47,975 nt of DNA from JBDSLU01 sp031407765 (GCA_031407765.1 JANOIR010000584.1:1-47975); one strand, 5' to 3'; positions 32,391 to 41,305 are shown, counted from the first letter of the stretch. Notes: generated by a model from the letters alone, not told the origin. Program-made: numbers and translations.

Positions 32391-33701
32391 CTAACCCTGG
32401 ACGGCTGCGTCGCAGGCGTCCAGGCCGCGGTCGATGATCGCGAAACCCTCGCGCAGCTCGGCTTCGGTAATCGTCAGCGGCGGGTTGGTGAAGAACGTGT
32501 TCCAGCGCACGAAGGTGTAGAGCCCTTCCTGGCGGAAGAACTTGCCGAGCGCCGCCATCTCCGGTGCGCTGCCGTTGAACGGCGCCATCGGCTCGCGCGT
32601 GGCGCGGTTGCGCACCAACTCGACGATCCCGAACAGGCCGATCGATCGCACGGCGCCGACCGACGGGTGCCGGGCGGCGAGGTCCGCCAGGTGCCCGGCC
32701 ATGACCGCGCCCATCTGCTTCGCCCGCTCGATCAGTCGGTCCTCTTCGTAGACCGCGATCGTGGCCAGCGCCGTCGCGCAGGCGAGCGGATGGCTGTTGT
32801 AGGTGAGGCCGCCCGCAAACACACGATCGGCGAAGAAGTCGGCGATCGGGCGGCGCAGGCCGACGGCGCCGAGCTGCACGTAGGCGCTCGTCAGCCCTTT
32901 GGCCATGGACAGGATGTCGGGGACGACCTTCCAGTGGTCGATCGCGAACCAGGCCCCGGTGCGGCCGAAACCCGACATCACCTCGTCGGCGATCAGCAGG
33001 ATGCCGTGCTTGTCGCACAGCGCGCGGACGCCCTGCAGGTAGCCGTCGGGCGGAATCAGGATGCCGTTGGTCCCGGTCACCGGCTCGATGATGAACGCGG
33101 CGATCGTCTTCGGGCCCTCGAGCTCGATCACTTCCTCGAGGCGTGCGAGTGCCTCCGCCGCCGTGTCGGTGCCGCGCTGGATCCCGTGGTAGAAGTCGGG
33201 GACGTGCACGACGCCGCTGATGCCGGGCTCGGAGGCCCAGCGCCGAGGATCCCCCGTCAGCGTGATCGCGCCGGCGCTGCCGCCGTGATACGAGCGGTAG
33301 CGGGCGAGGATCTTGTGTCGGCCGGTGTACCAGCGCGCCACCTTGATCGCGTTCTCGTTGGCCTCGGCGCCGCCGTTGGTGAAGAAGAAGCTGTCGATGT
33401 CGCCGGGCGTGATCGCCGCGAGCTTCTCGCCGAGCCGCGCGCGCGCCTCGGTCGCCATGAACGGGTTGGCGTAGGCGAGGGTGGCGGCCTGATCCTGGAT
33501 GGCGCGGATCACGCGCTCGTCGCCGTGGCCGATGTTCACGCACATCAACTGGCTGTTGAAGTCGAGGAAGCGCTTGCCTTCGGGCGTCCAGAAGTAGACC
33601 CCCTTGGCGCGCGCCACCGGGATCGGATCGACGGCGCCCTGCGCCGACCACTCGTAGATGGTGTGACGCTTCGACAGCGCGATCATCTCGTCGCCGGTCA
33701 T
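32391..33701 (-). CDS. Class III aminotransferase (beta-alanine/omega-amino acid type)
   Basis: 436 residues, a PLP-dependent fold-type I enzyme. NGGAEANENAIKVAR binds the cofactor phosphate, ADEVMSGFGRTG is the class III motif with the Asp that pairs with the pyridine nitrogen, and SMAKGLTSAY contains the Schiff-base lysine. In this setting (downstream of dihydropyrimidinase, ATGA overlap, and beside methylmalonate-semialdehyde dehydrogenase) it most likely transaminates beta-alanine or 3-aminoisobutyrate to the semialdehyde. Taurine or another omega-amino acid is also possible. Length is normal. Confidence 0.88.
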   Translation of the reverse strand: MTGDEMIALSKRHTIYEWSAQGAVDPIPVARAKGVYFWTPEGKRFLDFNSQLMCVNIGHGDERVIRAIQDQAATLAYANPFMATEARARLGEKLAAITPGDIDSFFFTNGGAEANENAIKVARWYTGRHKILARYRSYHGGSAGAITLTGDPRRWASEPGISGVVHVPDFYHGIQRGTDTAAEALARLEEVIELEGPKTIAAFIIEPVTGTNGILIPPDGYLQGVRALCDKHGILLIADEVMSGFGRTGAWFAIDHWKVVPDILSMAKGLTSAYVQLGAVGLRRPIADFFADRVFAGGLTYNSHPLACATALATIAVYEEDRLIERAKQMGAVMAGHLADLAARHPSVGAVRSIGLFGIVELVRNRATREPMAPFNGSAPEMAALGKFFRQEGLYTFVRWNTFFTNPPLTITEAELREGFAIIDRGLDACDAAVQG

Positions 33702-35071
33702 CGCGGCGACCTCTTGAGAAACGATCCGGCGCCGGCGCGGCCGACGAAGCGGCCCTGGTCGATGACGACCTTGCCGCGCGAGAGCACCGTCTCGGTAACG
33801 CCGGTCACCTGGCGGCCCTCGTACGGGTTGTAGTCGACCTTCATGTGCAGCGTCTTCACGCCGAGCGTGGTCGTCCGGTTCGGATCGAAGATCACGATGT
33901 CGGCGTCCGAGCCCGGTGCGATCGTCCCCTTGCGTGGGAACAGGCCGAAGATCTTCGCCGGCGAGGTCGAGGTCAGCTCGACGAAGCGGTTGAGCGAGAT
34001 CTTGCCGGTCCGCACGCCGCCGTCGTAGACGAGGCTCATGCGCGTCTCGATCCCAGGGGCGCCGTTCGGGATCTTCGAGAAGTCGTCGTGGCCGAGCACC
34101 TTCTGCTCCTTCATGCAGAACGGACAGTGATCGGTGGAGATGGCCTGGAGGTCGTTGAAGGCGAGACCGCGCCACAGCCGATCTTGCGTCTCCTTGCCGC
34201 GCAGCGGCGGGCTCATCACGTACTTGGCGCCCTCGAAGCCGGGCTCCTCGTAGTTGTCGTACGACAGGAACAAATACTGCGGGCAGGTCTCGGCGTAGGC
34301 GGGCAGGCCGCGGTCGCGGGCCTCGGTGACCATCTCGAGCGCCTCGGCCGCCGACAGGTGGACGATGTAGACCGGCACGTCGGCCATTTCGGCGAGCGCG
34401 ATGGCGCGATGCGTCGCCTCGGCCTCGGCCCGCGCTGGCCGCGTCAGCGCGTGATACTTCGGCGCCGTCTTGCCCTCGGCGAGCGCCTTCTTGACCAGTA
34501 CGTCGATGACGCCGCCGTTCTCGGCGTGCATGCAGATGGTGCCCCCGTTCTGGCCGGTCCGCAGCATCGCCTTGAAGATGCTGGCGTCGTCGAGCATGAA
34601 GACGCCGGGATAGGCCATGAACAGCTTGAACGACGTGATGCCCTGGCCGACCAGGGCGTCCATCTCGAGCTCCACCTGATCGGTGAGCTCGGTGATGATC
34701 ATGTGGAAGCCGTAGTCGATCGCGGCCTTGCCCTCGGCCTTCTTCGCCCACGTCTCCATCGCGTGGTGCAGCGTCTGGCCGCGGTACTGGATCGCGAAGT
34801 CGACGATCGACGTCGTGCCGCCGAATGCCGCCGCGACGGTGCCCGACTCGAAGTCGTCGGCGGAGGTGGTGCCGCCGAACGGCATGTCGAGATGGGTGTG
34901 GACGTCGATGCCGCCGGGCAGCACCAGCTTGCCGGTCGCGTCGATCACCCGGTCCGCGGGCAGGTCGAGGGCGGTGCCGATGGTCGTGATCCGCTCGCCC
35001 TCGACGAAGACGTCTCCGCGATATCTATCGGTCGCGGTGACGATTTCACCGCCCTTGATGAGAATGCTCAC
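33698..35071 (-). CDS. hydA: Dihydropyrimidinase (D-hydantoinase)
   Basis: 457 residues starting at GTG 35071, with AGAGGG about 5 bases upstream. It belongs to the cyclic amidohydrolases: DVHTHLD (His58, His60) binds the binuclear zinc, SFKLFMAYPG (about residue 150) carries the lysine that is carbamylated in this family, and ISTDHCPF supplies the late Asp. VYIVHLSAAEAL and CPQYLFLSYDNYE are typical of dihydropyrimidinases rather than dihydroorotases. It opens dihydrouracil or dihydrothymine to the N-carbamoyl-beta-amino acid. It overlaps the aminotransferase by 4 bases, so the two are one transcription unit, with the MMSDH gene upstream across a 185-base spacer containing a large repeat. 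Confidence 0.95.
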   Translation of the reverse strand: MSILIKGGEIVTATDRYRGDVFVEGERITTIGTALDLPADRVIDATGKLVLPGGIDVHTHLDMPFGGTTSADDFESGTVAAAFGGTTSIVDFAIQYRGQTLHHAMETWAKKAEGKAAIDYGFHMIITELTDQVELEMDALVGQGITSFKLFMAYPGVFMLDDASIFKAMLRTGQNGGTICMHAENGGVIDVLVKKALAEGKTAPKYHALTRPARAEAEATHRAIALAEMADVPVYIVHLSAAEALEMVTEARDRGLPAYAETCPQYLFLSYDNYEEPGFEGAKYVMSPPLRGKETQDRLWRGLAFNDLQAISTDHCPFCMKEQKVLGHDDFSKIPNGAPGIETRMSLVYDGGVRTGKISLNRFVELTSTSPAKIFGLFPRKGTIAPGSDADIVIFDPNRTTTLGVKTLHMKVDYNPYEGRQVTGVTETVLSRGKVVIDQGRFVGRAGAGSFLKRSPR

Positions 35072-35100
35072 GTGGTCCCTCTCGCCGCGCTCGCGAAGGC

Positions 35101-35250
35101 GCGCGTCAAACTACCAACCTCCAAGTTCCAACTCCCAAGGCACCTCCAACTCCCAACCCCCAAAGGGGCGACGGTGAGCCCAGCGAGGTTGGAAGTTGGG
35201 CATTGGGAGTGCCTTGGAAGTTGGAACTTGGAAGTTGGGAGTTGACGCGC
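35101..35250. repeat. 150-bp inverted-repeat element of CCAA/TTGG-rich sequence
   Basis: Bases 35101-35143 and 35209-35250 are inverted copies with 3 mismatches and one extra base over about 42 positions; both outer ends read GCGCGTCAA. The arms are built of short purine/pyrimidine-biased units such as TTCCAAGTTCC and CTCCCAA, and the interior continues in the same style with additional pairing. It fills the spacer between the MMSDH and dihydropyrimidinase genes. Transcribed, it would form a long hairpin. It differs in sequence from the element at 91-250. Confidence 0.8.
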
Positions 35251-35256
35251 ACGGTC

Positions 35257-36774
35257 TCAAAACCATCGAGTAATCGTCACTTTTTGATCCGTGTAGAAGC
35301 AGAAGGCGTCGCGGCCGTGCACCTTCAGGTCGCCGAAGAAACTGTCACGCGAGCCGCCGAACGGGAAGTAGGCCATCGGTGCGGCGACGCCGATGTTGAC
35401 GCCGACCATCGACGCGGTGGCGCGGTGACTGAACTCGCGCGCTGCCTTGCCGCTCGACGTGAAGATCGAGGTGGCGTTGGCGTTGGGATGGCGCTCCATG
35501 ACGCGGATCGCCTCGTCGAGATTGGCGACCGGGCACACCGCGGCGACCGGGCCGAAAATCTCCTCGCGGCCGATGACCATCTCCGGCGACACGCTGTCGA
35601 ACACGCTCGGGCCGATGAAGTAGCCGTCCGGCCGATCGGCGACGGTGGTCTCGCGGCCGTCGAGGGCCAGGCTGGCGCCCTCGGACACGCCGCGATCGAC
35701 GTAGCTGCGGACCTTGTCGCGGTGCGGGCTGCTGATGACGGGCCCCATCGTGACGCCCGGCTCGAGGCCGTCGCCGATCTTCAGCGCCGCGGCGGCGGCG
35801 ATCAGCTGATCGCGGGCCGGCTTGTGCGCGTCGCCGACCGTCAGCAGCACGCTGCCGGCCAGGCAGCGCTCGCCGGCGCAGCCGTAGAACGACTCCGTGA
35901 TGATCGGGATGCTGCGATCGAGATCGGCGTCCGGCATCACGATGACGAAGTTCTTGGCGCCGCCGAGCGCCTGGACGCGCTTGCCGGCCTGGCAGGCGCG
36001 CTGGTAGACGAGTCGCGCCACCGGGGTCGAGCCGACGAACGAGACCGCCTTGATTCCGGGATGGTCGCAGATCGCCTCGACGACCTCGCGGCCGCCGTTG
36101 ACCAGGTTGACCACGCCGGGCGGCAGGTCGCATTGCTCCAGCAGCTGGAACATCCGCTGCTGCGACAGCGGGACCTGCTCGGACGGTTTGATGATGAAGG
36201 TGTTGCCGCAGACCACGGCGAAGGGCAGGAACCACAGGGGCACCATCGCCGGGAAGTTGAACGGGGCGATCGCCGCGCAGACGCCAATCGGCTGCCGCAT
36301 CACCGTGCAGTCGATGCTGGTGGCGATGTTCTCGAGCCCATAGCCCATCAGCATCGACGGGCCGCCGCAGGCGACCTCCACGCACTCGATGCCGCGGCGG
36401 ACGCTGCCGCGCGCCTCGTCGAGCGTCTTGCCGTGCTCGGTGGTGACGATGCGTGCCAGCTCCTCGAAGTGTTCCTCGAGCAGCGCCTTGTAGCGGAACA
36501 TCGTCCGGGCGCGGACGGCGGGCGGCGTCTCGCTCCAGCTCGGGAACGCCTGGCGGGCCGCGGTGACCGCGGCGTCCAGGTCGCGCCCGGTCGAGAGCGG
36601 CACCTTCGCGATGACGATGCCGCGCGCCGGGTTGTGGACCTCGAGCCAGTCCGCCGCCGTGGAGTCGACCCAGCGGCCACCGATGAAGTTCTGCAGCCGC
36701 GGGACGTCGGCGCCCGCTTCGACGCGGAGCGGGCCTTTGGCGGTGGTTTTCGTGGCGAGCGTCGGATCAGGCAT
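35257..36774 (-). CDS. mmsA: Methylmalonate-semialdehyde dehydrogenase (acylating)
   Basis: 505 residues of the aldehyde dehydrogenase superfamily. Its signatures are those of MMSDH: PFNFPAMVPLWFLPFA, FIIKPSEQVPLS and the catalytic segment GCAGERCLAGS with the nucleophilic cysteine. It converts malonate or methylmalonate semialdehyde to acetyl-CoA or propionyl-CoA with NAD+ and CoA. Next to dihydropyrimidinase and an omega-aminotransferase it would complete the degradation of uracil and thymine. It is divergent from preA with a 57-base intergenic region, and a perfect leftward TATAAT box lies at 36818-36823. Confidence 0.93.
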   Translation of the reverse strand: MPDPTLATKTTAKGPLRVEAGADVPRLQNFIGGRWVDSTAADWLEVHNPARGIVIAKVPLSTGRDLDAAVTAARQAFPSWSETPPAVRARTMFRYKALLEEHFEELARIVTTEHGKTLDEARGSVRRGIECVEVACGGPSMLMGYGLENIATSIDCTVMRQPIGVCAAIAPFNFPAMVPLWFLPFAVVCGNTFIIKPSEQVPLSQQRMFQLLEQCDLPPGVVNLVNGGREVVEAICDHPGIKAVSFVGSTPVARLVYQRACQAGKRVQALGGAKNFVIVMPDADLDRSIPIITESFYGCAGERCLAGSVLLTVGDAHKPARDQLIAAAAALKIGDGLEPGVTMGPVISSPHRDKVRSYVDRGVSEGASLALDGRETTVADRPDGYFIGPSVFDSVSPEMVIGREEIFGPVAAVCPVANLDEAIRVMERHPNANATSIFTSSGKAAREFSHRATASMVGVNIGVAAPMAYFPFGGSRDSFFGDLKVHGRDAFCFYTDQKVTITRWF

Positions 36775-36817
36775 GGGGCACCTCTTGACGCCAAGAGCGG
36801 GTGACGCCGAAGGCGGG

Positions 36818-36825
36818 ATTATAGT
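36818..36825. promoter_or_regulatory. Overlapping divergent -10 boxes between mmsA and preA
   Basis: ATTATAGT reads TATAAT leftward (36818-36823) for mmsA and TATAGT rightward (36820-36825) for preA. The rightward start would fall at or next to the preA ATG (36832), implying a leaderless message. No convincing -35 box is seen for either direction at standard spacing. Confidence 0.5.
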
Positions 36826-36831
36826 AGGTCC

Positions 36832-37980
36832 ATGGGCAATCCACTCGCCGTCACGTTCACGGGGCTGCGGTTCGAGAACCCGTTCCTGCTGTCGTCGGCG
36901 CCGCCGACCGAGTCGGAGAGCAACATCATGCGGGCCTTCGACGCCGGCTGGGGCGGGGTGGTCACCAAGACCATCGGTCTCCACCCGGTGGTCAACGTGC
37001 GCGGGCCCAAGACCAAGTTTCTCCGCGCCGCGGCGGACGGGCCCCAACTCTCGATGCAGAAGCGCCCCGGGACGGCGCTGCACTCGTCCTGGAACTGGGA
37101 GCTGATCTCGGACAAGCCGCTCGACTGGTGGCTGCCGCGGATCGCGAAGATCAAGCAGGCCCACCCGGATCGCATCCTGGTGGCGTCGATCATGGCCGGC
37201 TCGGGCAGCGACCGCGAGCTCGAGCACTGGCAGACGCTGGCCCGCGGCTGCCAGGACGCCGGCGCCGACGCCTTCGAGCTGAACCTGTCCTGCCCGCACA
37301 TGGACCGCAAAGACATGGGCTCGAACATCGGCAAGGACACCGAGCTGATCTCGATCGTCACCCAGGTGGTGAAGGAGGTCGCGAAGGTGCCGGTGTGGGC
37401 CAAGCTCACGCCGTCGACCACCGACATCGTGGTCGAAGCGCGCGGCGCCTTCCTCGGCGGGGCCGACGCCATCGTGTCGTCCAACACCTTCCCGTCGCTG
37501 CCCCTCATCGATCCCGAGACGCTCGAGTTCGAGATGAACGTCGACGGCTTCGTTTCGAGCGGCGGCCTGGGCGGGCCGGCGATCCTGCCGCAGTCGATCG
37601 CCAAGATGGCGCAGCTGACGCAGGCCTTTCCCGACAAGGCGTTCTCGGGCATCGGCGGCGTGTCCACCTTCGATCAGGCGCTGAACTACTTCTGTCTGGG
37701 CTGCGGCACGGTGCAGGTGTGCACCGCGGCGATGCTCGATCACGCCATCGGTCCCAACGTGATCAAGAGCCTCCTCGCCGACATGGCGGCGTTCTTCGAG
37801 CGGCATGCCGACAAAGGCTGGCACGGGCTCGAGGACATCCGCGGCATGCGCCGTGATCGCGTCGTCACGCACTCGCAAATCAAGCGGCCGGAGACGAAGG
37901 AGTACCACGGCGGGCACGAAGCCCCCGCTCCTGACGAAGTCCCGGAGGGCTACGCCCAGCAGGTGGCGTCCGGCGGATGA
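36832..37980 (+). CDS. preA: Dihydropyrimidine dehydrogenase subunit PreA (without ferredoxin domain)
   Basis: 382 residues with a DHOD-like FMN barrel: TGLRFENPFLLSSAPPTESE at the N-terminus, VVTKTIGL, ELNLSCPHMD with the active-site cysteine region, and SNTFPSL. PreA reduces uracil and thymine to the dihydro forms, normally with PreT delivering electrons from NADH. Family members such as E. coli PreA have about 411 residues with two C-terminal [4Fe-4S] motifs; here the tail after about residue 320 has no cysteines, so that domain is absent. No preT is in the window. The ATGA overlap with the NCS1 permease links transport and reduction. Confidence 0.92.
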   Translation: MGNPLAVTFTGLRFENPFLLSSAPPTESESNIMRAFDAGWGGVVTKTIGLHPVVNVRGPKTKFLRAAADGPQLSMQKRPGTALHSSWNWELISDKPLDWWLPRIAKIKQAHPDRILVASIMAGSGSDRELEHWQTLARGCQDAGADAFELNLSCPHMDRKDMGSNIGKDTELISIVTQVVKEVAKVPVWAKLTPSTTDIVVEARGAFLGGADAIVSSNTFPSLPLIDPETLEFEMNVDGFVSSGGLGGPAILPQSIAKMAQLTQAFPDKAFSGIGGVSTFDQALNYFCLGCGTVQVCTAAMLDHAIGPNVIKSLLADMAAFFERHADKGWHGLEDIRGMRRDRVVTHSQIKRPETKEYHGGHEAPAPDEVPEGYAQQVASGG

Positions 37981-39431
37981 GCGCCCCGGCGCAGGACTTC
38001 GTCGAGCTCGCCGAGGACGTCTCGTCGAGCCCCCTGTGGAACCCGGACCTCGCACCGACGCGGCTCGACCAGCGCACGTGGTCGACCTATCACATCGCCG
38101 CGCTGTGGATCGGCATGGCGGTGGTCATCACGACCTACACGCTGGCCTCCGGCCTGATGCAGCAGGGCATGGCCTGGTGGCAGGCCCTCGGCACGATCCT
38201 CCTCGGCAACGTCATCGTCCTCGTGCCGATGGTGCTGAACGCCCACGCCGGGACGAAGTACGGCGTGTCGTTCCCGGTCCTCTGCCGCGCCAGCTTCGGC
38301 GTCCGCGGCGCCAACGTTCCCGCGCTGCTCCGGGCCATCGTCGCCTGTGGCTGGTTCGGTATCCAGACCTGGATCGGCGGGCTGGCGCTGCATACCCTGT
38401 TCACCGCGGCCTGGAGCGGCTGGGCGGGCGTCCCGGGCGGCGTGTGGATCGCCTTCGCGCTGTTCTGGGTGATCCAGGTCGTCCTCATCCTGCGCGGCCT
38501 CGAAGGCATCAAGCTCCTCGAGGCGTGGTCGGCGCCGCTGCTGCTCGCGGCTGGAGTGGCCCTGCTGGTCTGGGCGATCCGTCGCGGCGGCGGCCTCGGC
38601 CACATCCTGTCCGAGTCGAGCCGGTTGCAGCAGGGCAGCACGCCGTTCTGGCAGCTGTTCCCGGCGGCGCTCACCGCCAACGTCGGCTACTGGGCCACGC
38701 TCAGCCTGAACATTCCCGACTTCACGCGCTACGCGCGCAGCCAGCGATCGCAGATGCTCGGGCAGGCGATGGGGTTGCCGACCACGATGACGATGTTCGC
38801 GTTCATCGGCGTCGCGGTGACGAGCGCGACGATCGTCGTGTTCGGCGAGGCGATCTGGGATCCGGTGGCCCTCATCGCACGCATTGGCAGCCCGCTCGTG
38901 ATCATCGTCGGGGCGCTGGTGGTGCTGGCGGCGCAGCTCACGACCAACATGGCGGCCAACGTCGTCTCGCCGGCCAACGATTTCTCGAGCCTGGCGCCGC
39001 GGCGCATCAGCTACGTCACCGGCGGGTTGATCACCGCGGTGATCGGCCTGCTGATGATGCCGTGGAAGCTCTACGCCGATGCCGGCGCCTACATCTTCAC
39101 CTGGCTGATTGGCTACTCGAGCCTGATGGGGGCGATCGGCGGCATCCTGATCGCCGACTACTGGGTGGTCCGGCGCCAGCAGCTCTCGCTGCGGGATCTC
39201 TTCGACCCCGCCGGCCGCTACGCCTACACCAACGGCATCAACCGGACAGCCATGCTGACGCTGGTCGTCGCGATCCTGCCGGTGTTGCCGGGGTTCGTCC
39301 GGGCTGCGACGACGCCGGGCGGTATCGTGCCGGATCCGACGTTCTTCGATGTCCTCTACACCTACGCGTGGTTCGTCACCTTCGCGCTCAGCTTCCTCAT
39401 TTACCTGCTGCTGATGCGGCGGGCGCGCTGA
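37977..39431 (+). CDS. NCS1-family nucleobase/hydantoin:cation symporter
   Basis: 484 residues and about 12 membrane helices. The start region LWNPDLAPTRLDQRTWSTYHIAA, the LGNVIVLVPMVLNAHAGTKYG helix pair with SFPVLCRASFG, and NIPDFTRYARSQ are hallmark segments of NCS1 (PucI, Mhp1, CodB relatives). The family imports uracil, allantoin, hydantoins or cytosine with Na+ or H+. The 4-base overlap with preA and the adjoining dihydropyrimidinase point to uracil, thymine or a 5-substituted hydantoin as substrate. Length is normal. Confidence 0.92.
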   Translation: MSAPAQDFVELAEDVSSSPLWNPDLAPTRLDQRTWSTYHIAALWIGMAVVITTYTLASGLMQQGMAWWQALGTILLGNVIVLVPMVLNAHAGTKYGVSFPVLCRASFGVRGANVPALLRAIVACGWFGIQTWIGGLALHTLFTAAWSGWAGVPGGVWIAFALFWVIQVVLILRGLEGIKLLEAWSAPLLLAAGVALLVWAIRRGGGLGHILSESSRLQQGSTPFWQLFPAALTANVGYWATLSLNIPDFTRYARSQRSQMLGQAMGLPTTMTMFAFIGVAVTSATIVVFGEAIWDPVALIARIGSPLVIIVGALVVLAAQLTTNMAANVVSPANDFSSLAPRRISYVTGGLITAVIGLLMMPWKLYADAGAYIFTWLIGYSSLMGAIGGILIADYWVVRRQQLSLRDLFDPAGRYAYTNGINRTAMLTLVVAILPVLPGFVRAATTPGGIVPDPTFFDVLYTYAWFVTFALSFLIYLLLMRRAR

Positions 39432-39721
39432 GCCCGCGGTCGCGCGCCAGGCGCACCGCCGCGATCGAGACGGCGATCGCCCCGCCCAGCTTGAGCACCA
39501 AGCCGGCAACCGACATGTTCGACGAGATGCCGCGTGGGTATGTCCGGGTTCAGGCAGGCACGTGAGCACGGGAGGGATGGGGCGGCCCGACGGTCGCGAC
39601 GACGACCAGGCCGCAGTTCCAGCTGCGCGCCGACGGCCAGACTTCCGACCACGAAGAGCGTTCGTGCGATGGCTGGCGGCTGCGCAACCAGCGCCGCGAA
39701 ACCGGGGTGCCGGTCACGACG
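39432..39721. other. Intergenic region between convergent NCS1 and GT87 genes
   Basis: No convincing gene. A 39-codon leftward frame at 39397-39516 has a hydrophobic start (MSVAGLVLKLGGAIAVSIA) and overlaps the permease 3' end by 35 bases; it could be a tiny membrane protein or the relic of one, but it has no clear ribosome binding site. The remainder has coding-like GC content without a sustained frame, which fits a decayed gene. Confidence 0.3.
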
Positions 39722-41230
39722 TCAGGCCGGAACGGGTGCGGCGTCGCCCGGCGCGCGGATCGGCGCCGGTGCCACGGCGAGACGGGGAAGGATCGCGAAC
39801 ACCACGACCAGTGCCGCGATCGTGTGGGTGAAAGTCAGGACGGCGTTGAGGGGCGACGCCAGGTAGCCCTGCCCGAACGATACCGCCAGCACGACCCACG
39901 CGGCCACGGCCGCGAGCCGCATTGAGCGCCGCGTCCAGGCGACGCCGGCGATCACCGCGGCGAGCCATAGCGACGGGAAGGCGCCGTAGCTCGGCAGAAA
40001 GGGGCTGCGCAGCGTCGCGAGGATGAGGATGGCGATCCAGACCAGCGGGTCGAGCTTCGGATCGCTCTGGCGGCGGACGAACCAGACGATGGCAGCCACG
40101 AGCACCCCGGTGTAGATCCAGCCGACGATGCGGGCAGCGGCGAAGCCCATGTTCGGCACGCCGAACAGCCCGAGTTTGAAGACCACGCCGGGGATCGATT
40201 CGTTGACGGCGATCGGCGCCGGCTGACGGAGTCCGGGAAACGCTTCGCCGCTCAGGATCTTCGGCAGGTGATCGAGGAACGCCGCGAACGGCGTCCAGCC
40301 GACGTCGGCGATGGCGATGATGGTGAGGGTGACTCCGGCCGCGGCCGTCCAGCCGACCGCACGCCAATCGCGGCGTAGCAGCAGGTAGAGGATCAGCACG
40401 CCGGGATAGAGCTTACTCACGATGGCGTAGCCGAGCAGGGCACCGCCGAGCACGTGGCGCCGGCGCTCGAAGAGCAGCATGGCGATCGCCGACTGCACGA
40501 GGAACAGCAGCTGCACGTTGCCGACCTGTAGTGTGCCGACGACCGACGGGCCGAGCAGTACCCACGGTGTCAGCCAGACCGTGAACGTGCCGAGCGAGGC
40601 ATCGACGCGACGCGCGATCAGCACGAGTCCGACGACCACACCGGCGAGATTCAGCGCGAACCAGAAGCGGCGGAAACCCCAGAAGTCCGGTGTGGCCAGG
40701 GCGAGCAGCCGTGGCAGCGGCAGGAAGCTCGGCGGGTACTCGAAGACATCGACCAGGAACGGGCCGAGGTTTGGCGTCCGCGGCACGTTCGGCTGAACCA
40801 ACGGACGATAGAGCGTCTCGGCGTAGAGGTCGGGCTCGGTCGTGGCTTTCTCCGCCGCCACCCAATAGCAGCTGACACACGAGTGGCGGGACTGCCACGG
40901 CCGCATCGGGTCGGCGCTCCAGATCCCGACGTTGGGGTCGATGATGAAGGCCGTCAGCGGAACGAGCTGGACGAGGAGCAGGACGGCGCCGGCGATGAAC
41001 AGGCGTCGCGCCCAGCCGGGGACGTCGGCGAAGCCGTTGGCGGCTTCTGGCTGCCGTCGCAGCCACCACACCGAGACAGCCGATGCGACGGCGCCCGCGA
41101 TCAAAGCCAGCGGCATCGAATCGCGAAGGCCGGCCGCGGCCGTGCCGGCGACGATGCCGCCGAGGGAGGCGGTGGTCGCGTAGACCACGAGCGCGAACGG
41201 GCGAACGCCCGTCGTCACCGCAGATGTCAT
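39722..41230 (-). CDS. GT87-like (DUF2029) polyprenol-sugar-dependent membrane glycosyltransferase
   Basis: 502 residues and about 11-12 hydrophobic segments. The organisation fits the GT-C family GT87 of polyprenyl-phosphate-mannose transferases: a short acidic luminal loop after an early helix (FIIDPNVGIWSADPM), the loop LVDVFEYPPSFLPLPRLLA, TLQVGNVQLLFLVQS and SKLYPGVLILYLLLRRDWRAVGW, all usual in this group. It probably transfers a hexose from a lipid carrier to a periplasmic acceptor. Acceptor unknown. It is monocistronic, convergent with the NCS1 gene and divergent from the HAD gene. Confidence 0.8.
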   Translation of the reverse strand: MTSAVTTGVRPFALVVYATTASLGGIVAGTAAAGLRDSMPLALIAGAVASAVSVWWLRRQPEAANGFADVPGWARRLFIAGAVLLLVQLVPLTAFIIDPNVGIWSADPMRPWQSRHSCVSCYWVAAEKATTEPDLYAETLYRPLVQPNVPRTPNLGPFLVDVFEYPPSFLPLPRLLALATPDFWGFRRFWFALNLAGVVVGLVLIARRVDASLGTFTVWLTPWVLLGPSVVGTLQVGNVQLLFLVQSAIAMLLFERRRHVLGGALLGYAIVSKLYPGVLILYLLLRRDWRAVGWTAAAGVTLTIIAIADVGWTPFAAFLDHLPKILSGEAFPGLRQPAPIAVNESIPGVVFKLGLFGVPNMGFAAARIVGWIYTGVLVAAIVWFVRRQSDPKLDPLVWIAILILATLRSPFLPSYGAFPSLWLAAVIAGVAWTRRSMRLAAVAAWVVLAVSFGQGYLASPLNAVLTFTHTIAALVVVFAILPRLAVAPAPIRAPGDAAPVPA

Positions 41231-41305
41231 CTGTTCTTACTAAACGTCGCGCCGAGGCCCGCGCGCACAGAGGGACGGCCGAGCGGAGGATACACTAGCC
41301 AGTCT

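Noticed and set aside
33702..34751. N-terminal extension of the aminotransferase frame over the dihydropyrimidinase gene.
   Set aside because: The extension is Arg-rich and antisense-like; ATG 33701 gives the normal family length and an ATGA overlap.
35101..35250. CRISPR array.
   Set aside because: The short CCAA/TTGG units are not regularly spaced and have no unique spacers; the structure is an inverted repeat and no cas genes are present.
39397..39516. Small 39-residue hydrophobic frame on the - strand.
   Set aside because: No ribosome binding site or family match, and it overlaps the NCS1 gene; mentioned only in the intergenic entry.
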